Positions 23,633 through 34,152 of a stretch of DNA of 39,517 bases are shown here, one piece after another. Origin of the DNA: Ceraceosorus guamensis (taxonomy: Eukaryota; Basidiomycota; Exobasidiomycetes; Ceraceosorales; Ceraceosoraceae); NCBI RefSeq assembly GCF_003144195.1, contig NW_020290121.1, forward strand, positions 1-39,517, in the 5' to 3' direction. The position numbers and the translations under genes were made by a program. Every line of letters begins with the position of its first letter. The first letter of the stretch is position 1. Below the pieces are notes generated by a model. The model searched no databases. It was given only the letters and a program-made list of their open reading frames with translations, and had not been told where the DNA came from.

Positions 23633-23953
23633 TTTGAAGGGCTTTTTGTAGATAGGAGACGAGACACCCTTGCTTCGGAAGCACTTTCGACCCTCGCTCA
23701 CATTCCACTCACCTTCATGTCACCCTCTTTTTTGTCGTGAATGCGCCGTCAATACGCCTTTTTCGCAATTTCATGGTCATCAACGAGCTCATTCACGTTC
23801 ACCATGCTTTTGGCGTGTCAATGCCGGCGTTGGCTTTCGATCGGCCCCGATTTCTGACTGATGACGCTCGGACACCCGCGTACAGTAGAAGTAAATCGAT
23901 GTGAGTCACGAGTCATCTCGTACCATGTGCGTTTGAACAAGCGACATTCCGAG

Positions 23954-23961
23954 TCACGTGA
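23954..23961. promoter_or_regulatory. TCACGTGA E-box palindrome upstream of HSP70
   Basis: Same perfect 8-mer as upstream of OCT1 and CENP-I, about 585 bases before the Hsp70 ATG. Confidence 0.4.
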
Positions 23962-24284
23962 TTGCTAGGCGTCGCCGTAGATCGACCAAAGCTTCTCGAC
24001 TGTTCTACGCGCTGCTAGACCGCTCTGGCGCCTTCGAGGAGACGCATGCATGTGAGATGTTGGGCGCCCGCGCGCCAACAGAGTTTTCGAGAGAGCGTCG
24101 CGGCTCGTGGCCGTGCAGAAGCCGGGCCACAGCATGCGCCTTTCCTCCACTTATTGCGCGGTGATTGGTGCATGTATGGACTTTGCATGCATGACTTCGC
24201 GCCTGCGCATGCGTGATTAGAGAGGCGATGGGCAATTCTATGCGCGAATACAACAATGCAAAGCTTCCACGGCCATCCTCGTTC

Positions 24285-24292
24285 TTCTCGAA
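24285..24292. promoter_or_regulatory. candidate heat-shock element TTCnnGAA
   Basis: TTCTCGAA is a tail-to-tail pair of the 5-base heat-shock factor unit, with another TTC immediately upstream. It lies about 255 bases before the Hsp70 ATG. A full three-unit element is not seen, so the match is partial. Confidence 0.4.
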
Positions 24293-24544
24293 ATTTTGCG
24301 TCACCAAAAGGGCTCGGACCACTTTTGCGCCCAGCCAAGGTCGCTCAGACGCTTCATTTCGTACAAGAAGCAATGTTGTCCACACAGGAGCAAGAAACGC
24401 TTCCTTCCTCTTACCAAACACTACCACACCAATATCGTGATATACGAATCACATATTCACACACGCAAGTCGACACCACTTGCCCCGAATCAGCTAGACT
24501 GCGATCACAGCACCCAATCTTACAGCGTACACAGTCTATTCACC

Positions 24545-26636
24545 ATGACTAAGGCAGTCGGTGAGTTGATGCGTCCCAGACGAAGCCGCCAATGTGCTCA
24601 TTGATTGACGATGCCAATGCCCCCTCCTCTTCTGCTCGCCCAGGAATCGATCTCGGCACCACGTACTCTTGCGTTGCTGTCTGGCAAAATGACCGAGTGG
24701 AGGTCATTGCCAATGACCAGGGTAACCGCACCACTCCTTCATACGTTGCTTTCACAGACTCGGAGCGATTGATCGGAGATGCTGCCAAGAATCAAGTCGC
24801 CATGAACCCTCACAACACTGGTGAGCACCGACGACGCTCTTGATTCAGCCTGAATGAGCCCCGTGCTTACACTCGCCTCTTCATCTTGCAGTCTTCGACG
24901 CCAAGCGATTGATTGGACGCAAATTCGACGACGCAGAAGTGCAAGCAGATGCAAAGCATTGGCCGTTCACCCTCGGCAACAATGGTGGCAAGCCCGTCAT
25001 CAAGGTCGAGTACAAGGGCGAGGAGAAGACGTTTACACCAGAGGAGATCTCATCCATGGTCCTGCTCAAGATGCGCGAAACCGCAGAGGCTTACCTTGGC
25101 GGCACAGTCAAAGACGCCGTCGTGACTGTACCTGCATACTTCAATGACTCACAACGTCAGGCTACCAAGGACGCTGGTATCATTTCTGGTCTCAACGTGC
25201 TCCGCATCATCAACGAGCCCACCGCAGCTGCCATCGCATACGGTCTCGACAAGAAGTCCGAGGGCGAAAAGAACGTCTTGATTTTCGATCTGGGAGGTGG
25301 TACCTTCGACGTGTCTCTCTTGACTATTGAGGAGGGTATCTTCGAGGTCAAGGCCACCGCTGGTGACACTCACCTTGGCGGCGAAGACTTTGACAATCGA
25401 TTGGTCAACCACTTTGTCCAAGAATTCAAGCGAAAGAACAAGAAGGACCTCACCTCCAACGCTCGCGCTCTCCGTCGTCTGCGAACTGCTTGCGAGCGTG
25501 CGAAGCGTACCCTGTCTTCTGCGGCTCAGACCACCATCGAGATCGACTCGTTGTTTGAGGGCATCGACTTTTACACCTCCATCACTCGTGCTCGTTTCGA
25601 GGAGCTGTGCGGCGACCTGTTCTCTCACACCATCGAGCCCGTCGAGAAGGTCCTGCGCGACTCAAAGATCGACAAGTCGAGCGTTCACGAGATCGTCCTC
25701 GTCGGCGGTTCCACGCGTATCCCTCGTGTACAGAAGCTGCTCCGAGACTTTTTCAACGGTCGCGAGCCCAACAAGAGCATCAACCCCGATGAGGCCGTCG
25801 CCTACGGTGCGGCCGTGCAGGCAGCCATTCTCAGCGGTGACACATCCGAGAAGACTCAAGATCTCTTGCTGCTCGACGTTGCGCCTCTGAGCATGGGTAT
25901 TGAAACCGCTGGTGGTGTCTTCACTGCTCTCATCAAGCGCAACACCACCGTTCCCACCAAGAAGAGCGAAATCTTCTCCACCTACGCCGACAACCAGCCC
26001 GGTGTGCTGATCCAAGTCTTCGAGGGTGAACGTGCACGCACGAAGGACAACAACCTGCTGGGCAAGTTTGAGCTCACCGGCATTCCTCCTGCTCCTCGCG
26101 GGGTTCCTCAAATCGAGGTCACCTTCGACTTGGATGCCAACTCCATCCTGAACGTGTCTGCCTCGGACAAGACCTCCGGCAAGTCTGAGCGCATTGCCAT
26201 CACCAACGACAAGGGCCGTCTCAGCAAGGAGGAGATCGACGCCATGGTCGCCAACGCTGAAAAGTACAAGGCAGAGGATGAGGAGGCAGCAGCGAGAATT
26301 AGCGCCAAGAACGGTTTGGAGTCTTACGCCTACTCGCTCAAGAACTCTCTCAACGAGGAAGGCTTCAAGTCCAAGCTCTCTCCCGAGGAAGTGGAGAAGC
26401 TCAACGGTGCCATCAGCGAGACCATCTCCTGGCTCGATGGCGCTCAAGAGGCAAGCAAGTCAGAGTACGAGGAGCAGCAAAAGACGCTCGAGGGTGTGGC
26501 GATGCCCATCGTCACCAAGGCTGCTCAAGCCGGCGGCGCACCTCCTGGCGCTGGCGGACCCGGCGGCTTCCCAGGTGCTGGCGGCGCACCAGGTGGCGGT
26601 GCCGCACCTCCCTCTGACGACCTCGAGGTCGACTAA
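24545..26636 (+). CDS. SSA: cytosolic heat-shock protein 70 (SSA type)
   Basis: ATP-dependent chaperone that binds exposed hydrophobic peptides with J-protein and nucleotide-exchange partners in cytosol and nucleus. The coding sequence joins 24545-24560, 24644-24820 and 24892-26636 (645 aa, normal length). The first exon codes only five full residues. Intron donors are GTGAGT and GTGAGC. Signatures seen: [13 protein letters not shown] near the start, [15 protein letters not shown], and [17 protein letters not shown], then the interdomain linker region [16 protein letters not shown] and a substrate-binding domain with [19 protein letters not shown]. The lid is followed by a Gly/Pro/Ala-rich tail. 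The start lacks the N-terminal extension of organellar Hsp70s and there is no ER retention signal. The end is DDLEVD, so the usual EEVD for TPR co-chaperones is LEVD here. SSA rather than SSB is judged from the EVD-ending Gly-rich tail and the short N-terminus. The symbol is a family name, not a numbered paralog. Confidence 0.96.
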
Positions 26637-27977
26637 GCGCGGGGCAATCTGTAGCACTTGCAGTCTTCTCTTTCTCTTTCCCCTTTTCGCACGGTCTCTC
26701 TAGTTTGACGAGCCGTGATGCGCCGTGATGTGTCTGTTTCTGTTCGCTCCACACACGACACGCCTCTGCACACGAAGCAACCCTTTTGTATCAAGTCACG
26801 CTTCTTTTAGACTTTTCCACACACACACATCCAAAAAGACGAGACCATAGCTTTGCGCAAAAGAAATGACATTCTGTGAAAAGATGATGTCTGCCCGCGT
26901 GTCTTGTGAGATCGTGCTGACGTTGTCGCATGGGGTAGGTACACTTGACTGCGCTTCCGGTCGAGAGCGGGCGAGCGCGAAGTGAAGAAGATGATCGCGG
27001 GTGCGGGCGTGTGAGGGCAAGCCACGTGCTGTAGGCGCGCGGCACTGCATACACGCGCCCGCCCGCCCGCCTGCGGTCCAGGCTTCAGCTTGACCATCAT
27101 GGAGTCGTGGCCTGGATGACTATGACCTGATTGGTACCTTGTGTATGCGGCGCAGAGGTTCGCTTGCGATGGGGGGTCACGGAGCTCCCAATTACCTTCA
27201 TTCCGGAAAGACCCAAGACTGCTTCTGCCCCTTAACCCCGGCCCGGCCCTTGCGACCACGATGCGCGCATGGGAGCGCAAGATGAAGCATCATCACATGG
27301 ATCTCGAGGAGCGCGAACTGGGGCGCGCGCTCGACGAAGCCGCCTTTGCTGGGGGGGAGGGGGGTCTGAGCATGAGGCGGCTGCTTCAGATGACGCTGTG
27401 GCCGGTGATGCGGAAGGATGGCTTGCAAATGTGAAGGGAAGGAAGCGGAAGCGGAAGCGGGACCTTGATCCCACTTGGCACGCAAGATCGGCTTTCGCCT
27501 TTACCCTTCCGTCGGAAAGCGGCACGGAGAGATGAGACGGCGGTGCATCCATCCGGTCAGGCACTCGGGTTATTACTGCATCGTACCCGTCGAGGTACCA
27601 TTCAGCAAGCGGACATGTCCGCCCCCCCTCCTCCTCTTTTTTAACCAGCAGGCTTGACGTCTAACCCTCGGTGAAGCGCGGGTCCTTCATCTCGCCCAAT
27701 TAACATGCTCAGATGAACACCGTGGGTCTGATCGTTGCGACGGAGTACAACGCGGCGAGGCGAGGTGCTGTATGCACCATGATCACGCTCATGATCACGC
27801 TCTAGTCCACATAAGCCTTCGAGATGGGGCTGTGACGCAGAAGCTACTTAAGGCGCTCTTCTTGATACTCTACATCGCCGCAACCTGGATCCGTTCAGCC
27901 ACCGCACTCCAAGCCCCACGTCCACTTGAACACCCCCTCATCTCCCCGATAAATCTCCCTCCTCACTAAAAGCAGCG
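26637..27977. other. intergenic region between HSP70 and the CE8-like gene
   Basis: About 1.3 kb with the Hsp70 terminator and the promoter of the next plus-strand gene. I see a GCCC/GCCCG repeat near 27055-27072, a GGAAGC repeat near 27440-27460 and a repeated ATGATCACGCTC unit near 27778-27803. Short open frames on both strands have no recognisable domain. No tRNA-like B box was found by eye. Confidence 0.55.
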
Positions 27978-30036
27978 ATGCCAAGACGACGCTCACTCGT
28001 CTTGCTACTTTTTATCACCTGCATCTCGGCGCTTCTTGCCATCAAGCCAGCGCGAGGGGAAGCCAGCACCAAATGGGACGCTTGTCAAAGAGACCTGAAG
28101 AGGTGTCCCCGTGGCACCGTCGCCGTGCGCAATGCGGCTCAACTCGATGCAGCGCTCAAGCAGAAAGCCAAAGTCATCTTCATCACCTTTGATGGTCAGC
28201 CGGAACGCTTTTGGACGGATCATGTCGCTGCTGCAGCGTCCGCTGCCGTCGATGCTGGCCAGGCTGAAAAAAAGGTGGATGATGCTGGTACAGCAAAAGA
28301 TGGTCTTGGTGCCTCGACTCCAGATGCCTCCACCAAGACGGCAGGCAAAGGCTTGAATTTGGCACAGCTCGACGCTGCCAGTGAGGACACGCCAGACGAT
28401 GATGAGAAGTTGGAGACTGGCGGTGCCCATGTTAAAAAGACGATGGGCAAAAGCTCGAAAGCAGAGCAACTCGATTCGGAAAAGGTCGAACAGAAGCGTG
28501 ATCTCACACTGGGCAAAGACGACGAATCGCTGGACGCGACGGAGTCCGAATCGAAAGACGGTGGACAGGCGACGAGCAACAACATCGAAAAGACTGAAAA
28601 GACCAGCGAATCGGAAGGGAGCCGGGCTAGCACGAATGCCGGACTCGAAAGGAGTGGCGTCGATGCGCGAATGAGACACAAGCGCAGCGCCATTCGAAAG
28701 CGACAGCAAGCTTCGCAGGGTAAGGCTAAGGAGCCTGATGCGAATGTCGACGATGAGAGCAAGAGGGCCAAGAGTGGCTCGGGAGAGAGAGGAGGCATGC
28801 CTAGCGCACGTGGCTTTGTCATCAATTATCCAGTGATCATCCTGGGTCAGCTGGTGGATACGCCACAGGGAAAAGGTTGGCCAATCATCCAGCGCAAGAC
28901 GGTCGGGGCGGATGAAGCGGTCTTCACCATCAACGTGTCTGGCGGAACAGTGTCCCTGCACGATTTGGAGATTCAACAAATGCAGAATACGGAATTGATG
29001 AATCGGGGAGGTGATCTACGAGTGGAGGATCTGAAACCTGCGCCTGTTGTCAAGGTTGGCAGCGGCACCAAAGCTCTGTTCAGCAATGTTGGCACAGAAG
29101 GATGGCTCAACACGTTCATTTGCGAGGGACAATGCGCATTCTTTGGAGGATTGATCGCTGGTTCAGCCAACTTTATCGTCGGTGAGTGGTCGACCCCGCA
29201 CACTTTAGACACTGGCTCTTCGGGACTGATTCAAGGTGATGTATTGCTGCTTCGGCTTTTCCCCCTCGGCAGGCTCGGGCAAAATGTTCATGTGGGAGAC
29301 ACTGATCAGCGTCCGAGCTACAGGATCAGCAATTGGTATTTGGGACGGTGGTGCTCTTGCAGTCAACATGGCGGTCATCGCGTCTGAAGAAGGACAAGCG
29401 CCGAGCGCTGGAGATGGTTCTTACCTCGCAGCTCCGCTCAACAACCACGGCTCTTCTGCTAAACCCATCACCGTCTCTTTTCAAGACGTGGAGCTGGCGG
29501 ACAACACCATCCTTCCTGCATTGTGGCAACAGACACCTGCTTTCAAAGCTCAGCGAGGTCAAGCTCCCAATCCTCGTTTCGTCCATCGAGGATTGTTCGG
29601 TGCTGGCTTCAAGGGGGACCAGAAGGTCGATACGGTCCTGGACGCGACGCGCCTATTGAGCAAGGAGGAATTGAGAGGCTTTCAAAGCAGACGTCAATTC
29701 TTTGGTCAGGATTGGTGCAAGACTGATCCCATTGCGGATCTGGGTCAAGCATTCTGGGCTGATCTAGACAATCCCAACAATTGGCCCACGGCGCGCAACA
29801 GCCGCAAGGGTGGGCGCATGAGCGGTAGCAAAGGTATGGGCGTAGAACAGACAGCTGCCCACAAAACCTCCAGTCTCGATTCGAATCTCGGCTCTGCGGA
29901 GAGTGGCAAAGGTTCTGGCGACGGGAAAGATACTGCTCAGGTCGAGGGCCCGAAAGTGGCAAAGCATACGAAACCCAAATCCAATTCTAATGCTGATTCC
30001 GATCCCAACCTCGACGACGAGAACGACGACGGCTGA
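27978..30036 (+). CDS. secreted pectin-methylesterase-like (CE8) protein, probably catalytically inactive
   Basis: The coding sequence joins 27978-29181 and 29273-30036 (655 aa), with a 91-nt intron. Seen: basic start and hydrophobic core RSLVLLLFITCISALLAI, a clear signal peptide ending near 27; a conserved N-terminal block KWDACQRDLKRCPRGTVAV; a Lys/Glu/Ser-rich linker (about 75-265) with several KR pairs (173-174, 235-236, 241-242). Then come parallel beta-helix-like blocks: VIILGQLVDTPQGKGW, EGWLNTFICEGQCAFFGG and LIAGSANFIVGSGKMFMWET. The last block aligns with the CE8 motif around VDFIFG, but the nucleophile Asp position reads Asn (about 398), and the YQDT-type motif reads WLNT (376-379). 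The tail after 560 is low-complexity. Known: CE8 enzymes demethylate pectin. Inferred: this member has the fold but not the chemistry. The fold assignment itself is moderate. Confidence 0.7.
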
Positions 30037-30233
30037 GTCTTTTCTTGTCAGCTTGTCGAGTCACAAAGTGGAACACGCCTCGCGACTCGATGTCCAGAAA
30101 ATTTGGTCTATTTTGCGATCGATACGTGTACAACAAAGGAGGGGGGAAAACAGACAACAATGGGCCAGCGTCAGGCTAGCCCGGTCCGCTCCATCTCTTC
30201 GCGATCATCAGCATTGCATCGCACATCGGCGTA
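30037..30233. other. short convergent gap between the CE8-like gene and CENP-I
   Basis: Only 197 bases separate two convergent stops, so the 3' untranslated regions probably overlap or abut. Nothing else is visible. Confidence 0.6.
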
Positions 30234-33186
30234 TCACTTGGCCTTGCTCGCCGAACCCTTGCTCAAACTGCTCAGAATAGCCTTTAGCAACTCTGCCAAC
30301 CCACTAGCTCCCGCCGCCTGTATCCACTCCAAAAAGCCGATTCTCAAATCCAAAAAGTTGCTCTGGCCCGGTAGCAGGCCATTCTTTTTCGCTTCTCTAA
30401 ACGTCCCGCTCGTCACTGGTCCGTGGATGGTGCGTTTGATGGCAGCAGTCGAGAGGGAGCTGGTCTTGCGCGAGCAGAGCTTGTTGAGGTACGTCTCCAT
30501 CAATCCCACAAAGGCCGGTCCGTGCGTCAAGCTGCCGCTCAACATCGCGTCGAAACCGCAATCGTCGAGAAGCAACTTGACATGTCCAACAGTGGCCGGT
30601 TTGAGCGCTTTTTTGGCCAACAAGCTGATCTCCGCAGCGCAGCCCGCTTCGTACTCTTCCTCCTCCTCTTCCGCCTCTTGATCTTCAGCCGTGCCGGGCG
30701 CGGATGCGGCAGCAGATTCGTCCACCTTGCCATCCTCCAGCAATGCAAAAGCCTTGTTCCTCCACACAAAGTCGGCCATCAGCACCACAAAGGTGTTTAA
30801 TCGATTTCCCTTCTTTTCCGAAAAGTACAATTGCGCCACGCTCGACCCCTTTTGAGCGGCCGAAAGGGCGTCCGACTGCAAGAGATCTTGACGGGCCGCA
30901 AAAGCTTGACGGATGGATTGCAGGACGGAGCAGAGCCGGGACAAGGTGGACAAAGCTCCGACGCGCGAAAGACTTAGCTGCAGCAAAGTCGAGAGCGAGG
31001 GAATGACGGAGCTGTGCACTCCTGCGATGCTGGGCGAAGACAAGGTGTCGTGCAGGTGCAGCACGGCGTGTTGCACAGCGAGATTTTGCGGGTACTGCAT
31101 GCAAGCGAGCGAGCTTTTCGTGGTTAGCCTGCGCAGTCGAGACCATCAACCATTTGACTCACCATCAACAGACACCTTTCGCCATACAGAGCTGCATAAG
31201 CAGCTGTGCGTCGCAGCGTTTCCTCATGATCCACCTTTGCATCAAGCAGCGTCAATCCGTAATAGTGTTGTCTTCGATTCGCAAAGTCCCTTCTTGCGCG
31301 TTCCCAGTCGTGCCTAGACCATCGTTGAAGCAGGTCAGCCAGCGCTTGGATGATCCTGGCATTGTCCTGCGCCGAAGTAATGCTCTTGGTGGATGGACCA
31401 CAAAGCGGTTCCAATATGCCGCCACGGAAGCGAGCCCATGGACCAGGAGGCAAGAGATAAACGAGATCCAAAAGGATCAGGTTCGGCTCGCGACTTTGCC
31501 GCTCTTGCATAGTCCTAGAACCTATCGTGGCAGTGAGCCAAGTCACGGCGAATGCTGGCAGGCCCACCAGCGACCAAAAAGTATGGACCAGATCGACTAG
31601 TCCTGCCGCTCTTCGGGCTGCTGGAGACTGCGCGACGTGCCCATCAAGGCCCGTAACGCCCTTGACGCCCCTGGCGATTGCGGCTTCAACAGCGCCTGCG
31701 ATCTCATCCTGCAGCCTAGCGCACGCCCATTTGGCCATGCGTTCCAGACCGGGCCTGTCGTCCGACGCAAGCAGTGCCAGCTTGGTATGGTGGTGTGCCA
31801 AACCAGCTGCCAGATGGGCAGGCAGAATCACCTGAGGAAGAACATGTCCAAGCGCTTGAAGCGATCTGGCCTCGGTAATGAGCGGCGACTTGCCCTGAGG
31901 GTGGCAGATGGGCGGTGGAACGAGCGCGGCACCTTTGAGCAGCGATTGTCGATTGTTGGATCCGTTGGAAGCGTTCATGGCACCCTTTAACAACTTTGCC
32001 CTCTTGCGACCGCGCGCAAGCGCTTCTTCTCGAGACTCTTCTCGACGCGATTCGGACCCTTCACCACTCGGATCGAAAGTGTGCGTGCGCGAAACCCTCT
32101 CTAGCCAGCTCGTGTCCGGATGTTTGAGCGGGGCCAACAAGCCGCCAGACAGCGCGACGGAGGGAGGTAGCGATGCAAAGAGCAACGATGGTACAAAGGT
32201 GCCGTACGTGGCCAGTAGGGATGCCAGGGCTACATCGGTGGGATGCAGAGCACGCAAGGCTTGGCTGACGGGAAAGCGCGCAGGTCGGGTCCGGTCAGAA
32301 AGGCGTGATGGATGGGGAAAGGGGTAGTGTCGACAGCACTCACAGCTTGGTGATGCGGTATGGCTTGACGTGCGCTCTGCGCGTCAGAGCAGAGAGCAGA
32401 GCGCACAAGTGTGGTCTATAGAGGAGAAAGATGGTCGTAAGCAGCGTCAAGCTCGGTCGCAAAAGTCAGCTCGATGCGCACCTTGGAATGGAGTAGTCTA
32501 GGAAATGGAAGAGGACGCCATAAGCGCGCGCCAACTGGGCTCGAGCTTGAGCGGTGAGAAAGGAAGCTGGGAGCGTTGTGGTCGACGATGCTGCACCCGA
32601 CAAGGACGGATCTGTTGCTGCCCAGAGATTGGGCAATGTCGGAGGAGGTTCGAGCATGCAAAGAAGAAGGCGCAAGAGCGCTGCCTGACGCGCGTGGACG
32701 ATCGTGTTGTTCCAGCGAGGAGGCTGGGCAGTCAGCGGGAGAGCTTGGGAGCGCAGACCCCATCACGCCCCGGCGGGCCGGCTACATGACTTTGCTCACC
32801 TGCACCCTGACATCCACCTCTACCCTCCTGCTCTCTCCCGCGACGCCATCACCAAGCGCTGGCGCTTTACCCAAACAAGCCAACACACTTCTGACAGACG
32901 CCCCTCTCACTCTTGCCCCTCTTCTCGGTACGGCGCATCTGACAAGTTTGAGCGCTGTAGCAGCAGCCGTATGTCGCGATAAGCACAGAGAGATCAGCTT
33001 TTCCAATTCGGACGTCGAGAGACCTTGCGAGGAGCTTTGACTTTCGAGCAGCGCGAGTTGCGCAGCGATAGAGTCGCGCGTCGAAGGTGTTGTGGCTTCC
33101 GAAAGCAAAGAAGCCAACTTGAATAGCGGCGAGTCGCGCTTGAGCACACCGGCAACGGGCGCAGAAACCGACGTTCGAGAAGTCAT
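30234..33186 (-). CDS. mis6: centromere protein I / Mis6 (inner kinetochore, CCAN)
   Basis: Inner-kinetochore subunit (CENP-I in animals, Mis6 in fission yeast, Ctf3 in budding yeast), part of the CENP-H/I/K group that helps hold CENP-A chromatin. The coding sequence is the complement of 30234-31094, 31163-32264, 32344-32415, 32482-32723 and 32800-33186 (887 aa). Four introns of 66-79 nt are placed by frame continuity. Conserved blocks seen: ALKLVRCAVPRR near 80-90; then, across introns 2 and 3, YGVLFHFLDYSIPRPHLCAL with LSALTRRAHVKPYRITKL (about 190-235) and ALRALHPTDVALASLLATYG. These match the CENP-I pattern of a lone-Tyr FLDY helix, a TRR.HVKPYR motif and a following heat-repeat-like helix. 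Later helices include YPQNLAVQHAVLHLHD. An acidic Glu run sits near 735-750. Donors include GTGAGC and GTGCGC, so introns 1 and 2 are slightly less certain. Length fits the family (about 700-900). Confidence 0.85.
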
Positions 33187-33390
33187 GTTGAAGGCAAAGA
33201 AGGCGAGGCGCTTCGTTGGTCAGAAGCGAAGGGTGAGATGGTGGAAAGAGGAAAGAAAGGCATACGCGGGATGCAAACGCTCTACTTGTGCGGGCGAGCG
33301 TGTTGATGGTGCCGGCGGTGTTGATCCTTTGCATGGCTGATGCGCGCGCGCGTTTCGTTCGAATTGTTGGAGCGCGCGCGCAATATCAAG

Positions 33391-33398
33391 TCACGTGA
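33391..33398. promoter_or_regulatory. TCACGTGA E-box palindrome upstream of CENP-I
   Basis: Perfect 8-mer 205 bases before the CENP-I start, flanked by CG-alternating DNA. The RTCACRTG-like form is the Cbf1 site in yeasts. Confidence 0.45.
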
Positions 33399-34028
33399 TC
33401 TGCTGTGAGCGCATCAATTTCTTGATTCCAACGGTGAATCAAGAACGCACGCAGCTGCATTCACAAGCGCATGAATCAAAACGGCGTGATCGTGTAGTGT
33501 TCGAGATTTTTTGTTTTTATTTCGGGAAAGAAGCCAGACGCGAGGAGTCAGATGATTTGTAGAGGGACAATGGGGGTCGCAGTGAGATTTGCGAGCGAGC
33601 GATTAGAACGCTCAACCCACGGCGGCGTACTTTCCCGTTCACGACAGGGGAACGAGAGACGTGTGGGGCAAAAAGACGGGACGGTGGAGGCGCATCGATT
33701 GTCCCCGTCGTGTTCCTCGAGTCAAAGTGATTTGGAGAGCACTTTGCGAGCGACGAGCAAAGGGCTTGTGTGGAAGAGTTCAGGAACGGGACGCGGCCGA
33801 TGAGACGCGCGCTCGAGTGCAAGGCGTCGATCATTTTTTTTTTTTTCCCGTGCTTTGGTGCATATGAGTCAAATCTATGCAAAGTGACTTGGAAGAGGGA
33901 CTCGGCATCGACGAGAAATGATGTCCGGAGCCTTGCCGACTTGATTTTCCAGCACGGAAAGGGAGTCAGAACGGAGCAGCGGTGCTCTTTTGCGGGATGA
34001 TGGACGGGCCGGTCAGAGATGAGGCCGA

Positions 34029-34060
34029 GTGGGCAGGTGGGCAGGTGGGCAGGTGGGCAG
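34029..34060 (+). repeat. (GTGGGCAG)4 tandem repeat
   Basis: Four exact 8-base units are read directly, about 95 bases downstream of the SCD6 stop codon. Confidence 0.95.
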
Positions 34061-34152
34061 TGCAAGGGTTGATGTTCTTCCCTCTGTGAAAGTCTTTGTT
34101 CGTCTTCCATGTGACTGCCATCGATGACATCGAGGACATTTCCCACGCAAGC

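Larger units (their letters stand above)
23633..24544. other. HSP70 upstream region
   Basis: About 900 bases holding the 3' end of the large gene and the promoter of the Hsp70 gene. It contains TGAGTCA (23902-23908), the TCACGTGA palindrome (23954-23961) and a two-unit heat-shock-type element TTCTCGAA (24285-24292). The last 100 bases are CA-rich, typical of a fungal leader. Open frames here show no domain. Confidence 0.6.
33187..34152. other. CENP-I upstream region / SCD6 3' region
   Basis: About 970 bases. The TCACGTGA palindrome is at 33391-33398, 205 bases before the CENP-I ATG. A run of T lies near 33834-33846, and GTGGGCAG repeated four times at 34029-34060 sits just beyond the SCD6 stop. 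A 209-codon minus-strand frame here has no domain and lies where the SCD6 3' untranslated region should be. Confidence 0.6.

Noticed and set aside
27141-27434. 97-codon plus-strand frame upstream of the CE8-like gene
   Set aside because: The segment MRAWERKMKHHHMDLEEREL looked helical, but there is no homology that I recognise and it ends in Gly-rich, repeat-derived sequence.
33517-34146. 209-codon minus-strand frame just past the SCD6 stop
   Set aside because: No domain or sensible composition; it spans the 8-base tandem repeat and probably the SCD6 3' untranslated region.
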